Origin: Dromaius novaehollandiae
Taxonomy: Eukaryota > Chordata > Aves > Casuariiformes > Dromaiidae
Direction: 5' to 3'
DNA length: 64,000 nt
Assembly (NCBI RefSeq): GCF_036370855.1
Contig: NC_088099.1
Span: 76,115,218-76,179,217, forward strand
Shown here: piece by piece, positions 54,030-64,000 of the stretch
Layout: each line of letters starts with the position of its first letter
How positions within the stretch are numbered: position 1 is the first letter of the stretch
Program-made: the position numbers and the translations under genes
The notes under the pieces: model-generated
What the model saw: the letters and a program-made list of their open reading frames with translations, nothing else
Told to the model about the DNA's origin: nothing
Database searches by the model: none

Positions 54030-57000
54030 CGGCCACGGTGCTCCAGCAAGAAGCGTGAATGGCCGTTGGGCTGCCTCGGCTCTTTGTTAGTGTTTGTGAA
54101 GACGGTTGTGGCTCGTTTGCCTTCTCCTGTGGTCGCCTGCGAGGCGAGAGCCGAGGGCACGCAGGGAACTGCAGATGCCTTTTAACTTACAGGCAGGTTG
54201 GTTGAAGCAGCTGACAGCTTATTTACCTAGCTTTTCCCAGCTGCATGGGAGGCCTCGCTTGAGGGGCCCTTTGCCCTGAAAACTCTGAAGAACCCAGGAG
54301 ATGCATGGTGGTTAAGGAAAGGCAAAGCCAGAGTGTCAAGCAGTAGGGAGGAGCATGACTGAAGAATTGGTGGGTGAAGAAAGTGCCCTAAGAAGAGGGT
54401 TTACTCCTCGTTAATTTCTTATTTCTGAAAATATGTTTGGGTTTAATGACATTCAAAAAAATGTTGAGTTATTAGTCAGGAGAAGTAAAATACTCTAAAG
54501 AGAGTTAAAATATACTACACAGTAACTGAGAAAGAATAGGTCAGAAAAAGCCACCAATACTTTCTTTTAATATAAGTCATTCTAGACTTAGGACTGTAGA
54601 TTAAGAAAATGCACTTACTGTAACAGATTCTTGGAAATTATTTCATACAAGGACTCCCAGTCTTACTTGAAAACTACTTGCATAGGCTTGGGGAGTGAAC
54701 ATTGCTGCATGAAATGGAAACTGGCTGAGTGATGACATGCACTAGGTATTGCAGCAAACGTTGTTGAGTCTGTCATTAAAATTAACAATCTGGCAGAGGA
54801 AGAAAAATGCACTCCATGCATGAGAGAACAAGGAGAAAATAAGAAAGGACTAAGATCATTTAGGGGAAAGGTTTAAAACAGGCTGAAAGCCTTTTGTAGC
54901 CTCCTTCTGACTAGAGGTACTGCATTTTTCAAGTGTTGCTTCACTAGCAACGCTTTCTGTAGCTGACCATGACCCTCTTGTCTTTGTACGTCCATGGCTT
55001 AGACTCTGTTCCCCTTTTTTCCTCCTTCCCCACTTGCAGAATTTTACTTTCTACCATCATGTCAATTAATATTGCTGGTAGACTGGATACAGTTCTGTTT
55101 GTGCATCTCAGCTGGCTTTGGAATTTGGCCCCTCTTGTGTGATTGATTGCCAAGGTTTTACTGCTTGCTCAAGTATGAAGGCAGCATTGAATTCTGCCCT
55201 AGAATCTGTCTTTCCTGATCTCTCCTGAATGTTTTGCCAACAATTTAAACAACATCCAGTCCATTCTCAGCTATCTTTCTCCTTCTGTTTTGTGTTGCTG
55301 TTGACAGTACCACCTTGCTTGCCAGTCAAGAGATGACCCAGAGGTTACAGATCTGTTGTCGTCTTACCTAATACCTCCAAGTCTGTGACTGAATAAAACT
55401 CTTTCTTCATAACTTTAGCTGACTGGAGGACAGAATGGAATTACGGATTGTGAGCAACTCCAGAAACAAAGAGCAACAAATCAGAAGGTTATAGATTTAT
55501 TCCATGTACTGGCTTTTGAAGTATTGGGAAAAAAATGCTGTGTCCCTCAGCCTTACTCATTTTTTCCTAGTGGAAGACAGGAAGTATATAAAATGCAGAT
55601 GTGGGGGGGGGGGGAAGGGGGGGTTCTTTAATGCTAAAACTTTCAGCTAGAGGTATTTAAAACACTTTAATAAAAAACCTTGCAGCATCCTGTATAAGTA
55701 ACTCTTGTGTGACTACTGTTAACCAGATCCCTTTATAAATATTTCAGTAACACAACATTTATGCCTCTCTAAGCTGCTAATGCTAGACACTTGATTGTTG
55801 TAAATGATTTTTTTTTTTTCTCTTTTCAAATACAGCTGCTAAATGATGGAGCCTGTTTTGCTAACCTCTTAAATGCATCCTCTGTCTCCTACTGTTTCAC
55901 TAATGTCAGTTCTGCAGTTTTCTCTCACATCCTCTTATGGTCATTTAGGGGTTAAGGTGTCAGCTAATGTCACACAGAACTGGTCTTCAGTGATAAAATA
56001 CTATCTTTTTTTCTTCTTTTTTAATTTAAGAAATTAAAGCATATCAAGTAGACCAAAAAAGAATGCAAGTGAAAACAATCCCTTTAACTTACTTTGCAGT
56101 AAAACTTAATCAGATCTGTTTTACTATACCTGAATTGATTTCAGTAAGTTTATCTCACAGTAAAATTTACAAGCATTAATTCTTTCTGCTCTTTCAGTTA
56201 TCCAGTGATTTATTCTAAACACATGCCCAGTCACGAGCTCTGAAACAGCTATGATCACATAAAGTAAGGGTCTTGGTGTCAATTGCGGATGATTTTATGA
56301 ACATATCATGTCTCTGCAACAGGTGGACAAACAGAAAGCGTTATTTAGAGGTTTAACAGAGAGCAAACTAAAAAGCTGTTCAACTGCTGTCTTAATCCAT
56401 CATGTGACTGCACATTAGCTACTGTATGCAGCTCCAGGCCCTTATTTCAAACAGGATATATTAAGACTTGAAAAGATTATCCTCATTGGGATTTTTAGTT
56501 TGTTTTTCTGTTCAGAAAGGCTTTTTAAGAGGTAAGGTTAAATAGGACAGAACTCTTCAGCTTGGAAAACAGATGAATTAGGAATAATATGACAGAAGTG
56601 TATAATAATTGCTGTGAAGCAGATGAAAGAGAATGATGATTCACCTTCACAGTACAAGAAATAGGGTCGCTAACTAACCAGGTAGCAGGCTTAAAGCAAA
56701 CTTAACTTAGGTGAAAAAGTATGTCCTTATAATTAAGCTGTGGAACTAGACCATCAACTGCCAATAGTTGAGATTGATTATGATGTTTTTGTTCTAATAA
56801 CAGGCCTTGAGTAATAAAATAACCAGGAGCCATATTAGGTTTTGGAACCTGTCAGGCTTTCTCTGGTCTTGAATCTCTTTACTTAGGTTTAGCTTCACAC
56901 AGTTGGGTGATTCCAGCAGTCAGTATGAGCAAAAATGGTAATCCAATCACAGAGAGAGTGATAAGGTATAACCTATAAAATAGTTGTAGTGTGAGACATG

Positions 57001-59470
57001 AACAGTGTGTTGTAAGTAAGGGAAGGAGTGTGAGATGTATCCAAGAAAGTGTTACAGAGTTCTAATTGGGCTTACAGTGAATCAGTCAATGTGAGAAGTA
57101 ATGGATAGAGGAAGGTACAAAACTGAGTAACAGTAAATATGTAATGGAGATTGGTTATCTGGAAGAATGCTGTAAAGAGGGTGCTTAGTGGCTCTTCACA
57201 TGGAAACTGGATTTGAATAGAAATTGAACAAAATCAGAGAACCAGTGAATTGTGCTACCGAAGACACCACTATGTGCCTGTCCTTCTCATTCCCTCTCCC
57301 CGCCTTGTTCTGCATCTGCTGTTTCTCACTGCTATTACATTCTTGCAGAAGGGTGGCTCCAGATGTGTGGTGAAACAGCTTTTTCAAACTAGGGAGAAAG
57401 GGAGGAAATAGGATGAAATAGAATATGAGATCCAGCTGGGTTGAGAGAGCAGTAATAGCACAGGAACTGGGATCAGAGTACCTGCTTCAAAAAGAAGCAG
57501 AGAGGGCACCAAGCAAAGCCCTCTGAAGGTGTCTCAGGAAAAGTGGTATGTATTTTACCGAGTAGTAACCAGCCTTTCAATTTCTGGTAGGATCTTCCCC
57601 TGCCTCCCTAGCCACTTATCTTTCCTTAGAAGTTTTTTTTCCCAGCAGTCTAAGAAACATTGAAATTGTTTTCCCAGTTAGTCTGAATTTATGGTGGAAA
57701 AGTATATGAAATAATACCACCTGTTTAACTGTTGTCAGTAGTGTTGCCCAGAAATTTCTTGATTGCTTTGCTGTCAGGGCAAATGCTTTAGAATGTAACA
57801 ATTTAGGATCAGTAAGGAGCTGGGCATTCAGCCAGCCTCTTTCCTGCTTGCAGTTGCTAGTTATTGCAAGGTACCATTAGAAACGTGTTGCATGAGCCCA
57901 GTATTACGCACCTATGGAGGTGATGATGGGCAAGTGGGCAGGGAAGTGGCCCAGAGGATGTTGCTGAGCACCACTTTGTTGTGGTCCCTCTAGAAAGTAT
58001 TTTACAGCCTCTGCCTCTGGTATCATGAGGAAAAACTTTCTTAAAATTTGAAAAGTTTGATGTTCGCTTGCCTTTTAGCTTTTCATTGAGAACAAGTGTG
58101 TGAATAGGCATAATGTTGTATAAAATAAATGAAAACTCTAAAAGTTACAGAAAGAGTTACTTTAAACTACAGAACGATTACCACACAATTTCTGGACAAG
58201 TGTCACCCCAGGCAAAACTCCTGTGTTATTCTTAAAAATTTCTATCAATCGTTTTATTCTATGAATAGCATTTTGCAATAGTAAAGAAATCCCAAAATCA
58301 ACAAATCCTTCTTTTTTTGGTGTAATAGAATCCTTTCTCCAATAATATACTGAATAGCTAGTTAACAATTATATCACGTATAAAGGAATATTTTAATGCA
58401 GCAGTGTCCTTAGTTTTGTTCCTGTGTATTCTGTATTGGTTTTCAAAATACTAATTTTATACCTGGAAAAAATATTATTACCAGTTATGTCTGTTAAATG
58501 GCTACAGGTTTTCAGGGCCTTGGAGGCTGAGTTTTTTCAGTTATTAGCATATATACAGAGCAGTCATTTTTTTTTTAAGTGATAAAACAGCTGCAAACAT
58601 ACGTCATTGAACAGAGATAGTATAAGCAGTACACAAGTCATTTCGTTATGTAAAATCTCAAGGACCTTTTGCTGTGCTCTTGTCTGTCTTAAGTGGCTTA
58701 TTCCCATTTCAATTAATTCTTTTCCTTCTTTCCTCTCAAAAATGGAGAGGTTTTAATGAAAGAAGCAATTATTTGAAAGTTGCATTGCAAGAGCAATAGA
58801 TCCTTTTGTGCTGTTCTAAGTTGCACAAAAGCCTAACTGCTAGGATGGGGTTTTGATTTTTTTTTTTTTTAAATCTTTGGGTATAGTTATTAATTTGCAT
58901 TTTAGACCTGTTTACAAATTACTTTTAAAGAATAAGTTTGGAAATGATTAAAGTATTACAGAATGAAAATAAAATATTGAAGTTATGCTTTTTTTCCCCA
59001 CATAACATCTTTTACCTTTAGCCTGATCCATCAATTTTTGAAGTTAGTGGCTGTGAGCCAAACCAAGAGTTTTACAATTTGATTTTGCTGCAATTAATGT
59101 TTTCAGTAGTATTTTGTGTTCTTCAATGCTTATGATGCATCTAGAACCAATGTACAGGATGCAGATTAAAACTCTTGATTTGACAGTAGAAAAGCCTGAA
59201 TTTTTAAGTGTGATTCAGTCACTGAGAAAAGGCAAATTTGCTGTACCAAACTGTCATAGACAAGCGTAATTTGTAAACTGTTATGGTTTACTTGATAGCC
59301 TGTCGTACACAGCTTACATCAGGATACTTTTTTTGTGTTATTGCTAGGTTATGTGATTACAGGCTCATATCCATGAACACAGAGGAACAATGACAGGCGA
59401 TTAAAGCCCAGTAACCTAGCTGGGGAAAACACTGTGTGACCTGGGGCTATCAAAGGAGGATTATCAGACA
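54030..59470. other. Downstream region with no recognised gene
   Basis: AT-rich sequence right of the CpG island. No exon of ELP2, the mammalian head-to-head partner of SLC39A6, is recognised, and no other family exon. A G-run (G12-AA-G7) lies at 55603-55623. It could be a long first intron of a divergent gene or intergenic. Confidence 0.55.
55603..55623 (+). repeat. G12-AA-G7 tract
   Basis: A guanine run able in principle to form a quadruplex on the + strand. Confidence 0.85.
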
Positions 59471-59599
59471 CTTCTCCAGGTGTGAAACTCACCAGAGCTG
59501 TCAATGAGAGAGACTCTCTGGATCACCTTGCAGACTGAGCGGGATTACTGCCTACAGGGGTGTGGGACTCATGAGATGCAGGGAAAGATTATCTTGAGG

Positions 59600-59990
59600 C
59601 TACTGGAGGAATCAGGAGGTCCAGGCCATCTATTGGAGAGACTGTGGGGGCTGGAGATCAGCTACTGGTCACAGGTCTGGATAAGCTACCAGAGGAACGT
59701 GTGCTTGTGTGTGAGCCAGCTGGGAGACCAGCGCGTCCAAGAGCCAGATGCTAGATAGACAGCTGAACGCCAGTTACTGGAGGGATTTGTAGTGCCTGTG
59801 TGTGTGTGTGTGCGCGTGTGTGTGTGTGTGCATGCCTGTGCATGAAAGGGTCTGAGTACCAGCAACTGGAGTGGAGCTGCACACCTTGGAGGCTTATATG
59901 CCCAGCTATCAACAAATGGAGAGACCAGGGGAGCCAGGGGCCAGTTACTGGATAGACTGAGTGCCTAAGACCAGCTACTGGAGGCATCCA
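59600..59990 (+). repeat. Degenerate minisatellite (CCAGYTACTGGAG core)
   Basis: Core variants are seen near 59604, 59628, 59663, 59686, 59719, 59748, 59771, 59861, 59903, 59942 and 59972. Spacing is roughly 22-43 bases, stretched to about 90 by the inserted TG tract. Units often continue as gagagacyr(g)gg. Confidence 0.7.
59797..59832 (+). repeat. (TG)n microsatellite
   Basis: Mostly TG units with a short CGCG interruption, inside the minisatellite block. Confidence 0.9.
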
Positions 59991-60170
59991 CATTGTGTGT
60001 GTGTGTGTATATATATTTCTGCTAATGGGCTTTCGTCCTAATTAGCCAGAGAAGGGAACCAGAGCTGGGAAAACATGCTCAGCCTCCCCACTGGCTGGAC
60101 CTGGGGAACCAGAGCTGTGTCAGTCTTACCTCTACTGAGCCATCAGATTCAGCAACAATTAACAGGTATT

Positions 60171-63100
60171 ATTGCTTGAGTATTGTAGTAGAATCAGTTC
60201 TAGACATAAAGAGGGTGATCTCTGAATTTGGAGGAAGAAAAAGAGTGAAAGCACCAGAAGTGGTTATAAAAACATGTTAGGATTATGGAGCAAAAGAATA
60301 AGGAGAAAATAAAGATAAATGAACACTTGGCCTATTCAGAATTACATAACAATGTTCTTTGTTACATAGCAAGACTTTTATTTTGTAGATTATTGTGTTA
60401 TTGACCAGAAGATGGTAAAGCAGGAGAGTAATTTATTCATGCGTGACATGGTTTTTAACAGCATAAGTTATTAGATATCTTCATATGGGAATCTACAACA
60501 TAATTGCAAGGTATCTCAGGATAGAAATTCTATTCCTTTATGCCATAGGGATATAATAGTTACAGTGCCTGAGTACAGTTTGTCATCTGGAGTCTAGAGC
60601 TTTTATTTACTTTTTAAGGTTACCCAAGAGGTTCTGCATCATAGAACATACACATTTTGTGTGGTCTGCCTAAAACACAGTAGTAGCAATTCTATCATTA
60701 GCAAACTTCTGCTTGATTAAAAAAATATTCCATTTGCCCCACAAAAACCACAGCTTCCTATTTTATCTATTTTTTTACTCATCTGGTTGCTTAAATGGAA
60801 GCCAGAATCTCAGATGACCTGGCCCAGTCACCAAAGATGGGCTGCAAATCTTATCCTGATAACATAGCCTTTAGGACATCCATTACCTCCACTTCTTTGC
60901 CTGAGCTAGCAATACAAGATTCACTCGTGACGAGAAAATTCCAGGTAAAGGATGGGGTAGCAGCATATTCTCTGCAGTTTTACATACAGTGCTATGTAAA
61001 AGGCATGTTATAGTAGGATGATCTGTGTTGTGGCTGTTCATTTGTGCTGAAGACAGGTTCATGTCTGGCCACCTTTCCTTTTGACATATTTTGCTCCTTT
61101 TCTGCATCATGTTTTGCTTGGCCATAGCAGAAAATGATGCCACATTAGATGGCGGTTTTTGAAAACTGACTGTGAGAATGGAAGTTACAGCTACTAAATA
61201 TACTACTGGAATAAATTTTTAATATTCTTGTTAGTCTGCAAAGCTAACACAGACAAGAACTGGATTCAAAAAACATTTATCAACACAAACCATTTTTGCT
61301 ATATTCTAATCTGTCTCCAGAATACAGGAGATAATTGCAAGGGTGGCATTCAGGAAGTTGTCTTTCTAATCTCCAACCTAATCTGAGTTAGTGGATGTGC
61401 AGCATCTCTGAATTTAAGGCCCCTTATTTACATTATTCAGTCTGGCTCTAGCATTCTCATGTCATTTTAAAAGTTTGTCATTAATGAATAAATAAGCTTA
61501 AATTCTCATCAGTTAGCTTTTATCACTGTAGTCAGGGTAGTACTTGAATGAAACTGGTTCTGACGTGGGCTAGATCACTAATCGAGGTGTTCGTTGGATG
61601 TCTATACATTGGAATTATGTTTACATATTCAAAGAGCAGAAGGTTGCCATATTTCTCTCTGGAGTTTTCTGGACAGAAACACTGCATATTTTGAGTAGCT
61701 GTTGGGACTTGCTCCAGCTGCTTGCTTATATTCTGCACAATAGGTTGTGTCCAAAATGCATTGTGTTAATTGTACATAACTAGGTACACTCTGTAGCTGT
61801 ATACAGCAATTCTGACACTATAGATATGCTACACCACTGCAAATACAACATAGAACTGCTTGGTATAGGCAGGGTTTCTAGATTTCTCACAGCCCAGCAC
61901 TGAAGATCAGGACTTGCTGTAACATTTTCAGTAGGAAAAAAGAGGTGAATCTAGAATTCTTTAACTCTATATGTATTAGCCGTAGTATGACAGCAAATAT
62001 GAGCAGGGAACCAGTTGGCCTCAAGACTTGACTGTTTTGACAGACTGGTGCTCTTAAGTCTTCACTCTTGTTAAATTATCACTGTTTTCAGGTGCACTTG
62101 TTTCAAAGCTGTAATACAACAGTAACCACATACCACATATGACAGATGCCACAGTAATGTTTAGGATTATTGTCATGTTAGTTTCTTCTTGCCTGGTGTG
62201 TATTAAATTTGGATAGGATACGATAATATCTCTTGTGAAATAGAACACTAGTAGATAACTTGAAAATTTGGCACTGCAATTTTTTTCTTATCAGACTAAT
62301 TTCCTTTCAATCCTTATGTTCTTGAAGCAGCATCAATCAAATGCTGTCAGCAGCACAATGAGGTACTTACTGTATATTGTCAGTGGAATATCAATTAGTC
62401 CTTAATTGTACCACATGTCCAATCAAAAGAGCTATTGCTTTCCCATGATGGCAGAAGGTCATTAAAACAAATGGTCTTGCTGCCAGACAGTGACAACAAA
62501 ACCACAGCTCAGTAAGTAGTGTTATCTGTTATTGGGCACTGACAGCACACTAAATGCTGTGCTGCTCTCACTTCTTCATTCTGATTTGTTTCAGTGCAGG
62601 TGATTTCATGGCCTGAGAGCTATAGCTAAAATATGCTCTCCTAACTTAACTTTTTAAAGTGCATTTTTATTTGCCTCAGACATAGAAGTACACAGGTACT
62701 TTTAAGATCATAACTGTCAAATTCTGTAGCTCTTCTTTTGCTTTCAGCTATTGCTTGCAGTTTTAGTACTTAAAGTCCCATCCAAAGTAACAGCAGCCTC
62801 TCCTTTAGTACACTGAATGAGTGTTCTGTAAACCTGTGAAAATGAATGCTTGTGAATTACTTAAAATATTACAGTTTGTCTCGGCCACTGCTCAGTCATC
62901 TGGATTCTCTGTCACTTCTTGTACTGTGAATCATGACTAGTTCTCTGCTTTCTTCAGTTCTGTACATCAGAGAATTTCCAGATTCAAACTGTGCTGAATT
63001 TCTCCAATTTCTCACCCTACTCAGTTTTGAACTTTCTTATAAGAGACAGTTACCTGGGTTCGTTTCATGGACTAGAGAGCAAAATACTTTGCAAAATTTC

Positions 63101-63900
63101 AAAGTAATCCAATTACTACAGTATAATTTGAAGATGCTATTCACAATTCTGAGTCAATCAGCACAAAGTTACTAAAAATGTCTTAATGCTTTTACATCCA
63201 AAAATTAACAAAACTCTACATACTGATTACAGATACTAATTCCCCTATCATTTTTCCTTTCGAGATGCCTGTACAGAAGTAGAAAAGAGAAACAAAATTG
63301 GGAGTAGGGCATGAGTGACTGCAAAGGAACTGTCTTACTCTATATGTAAGAATTTCAGTTCAAGCCTTTGCAATTTTTTGCTGCAGTTTTGCTTAACAGT
63401 ACCATCAACATTGAGAGGTGCTGCACTGGTAGCAATCAGGAAAAAGAATTTTTAAACTTACTGTAAAATAGTTAAGTTTGGGTACCCAGTTTGTGGGCAC
63501 TCTTTTTTTCTTCTTTTTCTTCAGATTGTGCTTTCTGATTAACTTTTTGGTAGAAAACAAAACTTGCATTGATCGGAGCTGTTCCCATGACAGGTTCTCA
63601 GCATCTCTGTAAACCAGCCTCCAAGGTTGCAAGTGAGTACCTAGAAAATGAGAATTACATAATCACTGACCAGATGACAGCAACTCTTCCCCCTTCTCCA
63701 AAACATAGGGGAGCTTATTTTCTTTCAAGTTTCACCAGAGTTTTTTGAACACAGAAAAAATATATATATATAGTAGTTACACAAGTCAGTTGCAGTCTCT
63801 GAGTCTCCTGATAACAGGTTCCCTGAGAAAGACTGGTACCGCCAGTCTGCTAAATTCACCCAGTGCAGATATCAGAAGTTTGGATTGGAGATTGACAGAT
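60171..63900. other. Region with no recognised gene
   Basis: AT-rich sequence without a recognised exon, RNA gene or repeat family on either strand. Confidence 0.55.
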
Positions 63901-63904
63901 ACAT

Positions 63905-64000
63905 TGTTGCGGAGTGCAACTATGTGCCCCCCACCCCACCCGGTCTTGAGCCCAAAGTGTAGCGGAGCAGAACCCCCACCCCCCCTCCATCTGGGGCCCA
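63905..64000. other. C-rich sequence at window edge
   Basis: An abrupt change to GC-rich, C-tract sequence (ccccccaccccaccc, acccccacccccc). It may be the edge of a repeat or CpG-rich element cut by the window end. Confidence 0.4.

Larger units (their letters stand above)
53050..54180. promoter_or_regulatory. CpG island at the SLC39A6 5' end
   Basis: A strongly GC- and CpG-rich block. On the - strand, GGAG|gtaacc (53604) is a good first-exon donor for SLC39A6. On the + strand, CAG|gtatgc (54023) could end a divergent first exon. Long open frames on both strands here are compositional. Confidence 0.85.
59470..60170 (+). repeat. Repetitive block with degenerate minisatellite
   Basis: About 700 bases of higher GC with unlike flanks, probably an interspersed repeat or LTR-type sequence of unknown family. 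Between 59600 and 59990 a diverged unit around CCAGYTACTGGAG recurs about ten times. Two TG tracts (59797-59832 and 59994-60015) lie within. An open frame at 59504-59758 runs through the repeats and is not a gene. Confidence 0.6.

Noticed and set aside
53322-54090. Open frames on both strands rich in Ala, Arg and Pro
   Set aside because: Compositional effect of the second CpG island. No conserved motif, and SLC39A6 translation starts downstream at 52067.
59504-59758. 84-codon open frame in the minisatellite block
   Set aside because: It follows the repeat units and shows no coding features.

Overview
The window is vertebrate nuclear DNA. It has AT-rich sequence, genes split into small exons with GT-AG introns, two CpG islands and a CR1 LINE. 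The short introns, low repeat load and CR1 as the only clear LINE suggest a sauropsid, most likely a bird; a crocodilian or turtle cannot be excluded. The human orthologues of the three genes lie on 9q31 (CTNNAL1, ABITRAM) and 18q12 (SLC39A6). Both regions correspond to the avian Z chromosome, so I infer Z or its sauropsid equivalent.

Layout. 1-20.1 kb: the 3' part of CTNNAL1 (alpha-catulin) on the + strand, with eleven coding exons including a 38-base one; the 5' exons lie left of the window. 20.5-26.0 kb: the complete ABITRAM gene on the - strand, tail-to-tail with CTNNAL1, starting in a CpG island at about 25.5-26.4 kb. 26.4-32.2 kb: intergenic, holding one LTR-like GC-rich repeat (28.4-29.4 kb). 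32.2-53.7 kb: the complete SLC39A6 (ZIP6/LIV-1) gene on the - strand, with nine coding exons and a non-coding first exon in a second CpG island. Its 7.4-kb intron between the seventh and eighth exons carries an antisense CR1 with an inverted middle. 54-64 kb: no recognised exon, but a degenerate minisatellite at 59.6-60.0 kb.

All three gene models were built by hand from splice sites, reading frame and family similarity. The exon lengths sum to whole codons with one terminal stop each: 372 C-terminal residues of CTNNAL1, 170 residues of ABITRAM and 715 of SLC39A6. The genes are not an operon and have unrelated jobs: actin/Rho scaffolding, actin-linked nuclear function and zinc import.

The most notable points are the gene order (CTNNAL1-ABITRAM joined to SLC39A6, with neither expected head-to-head partner, ELP1 or ELP2, visible), the rearranged CR1 with about 160-bp inverted arms, a GC-AG intron in ABITRAM, a CTNNAL1 microexon in a 9-kb gap, and paired C18/G18 runs in an SLC39A6 intron. 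I found no convincing previously undescribed biological system.
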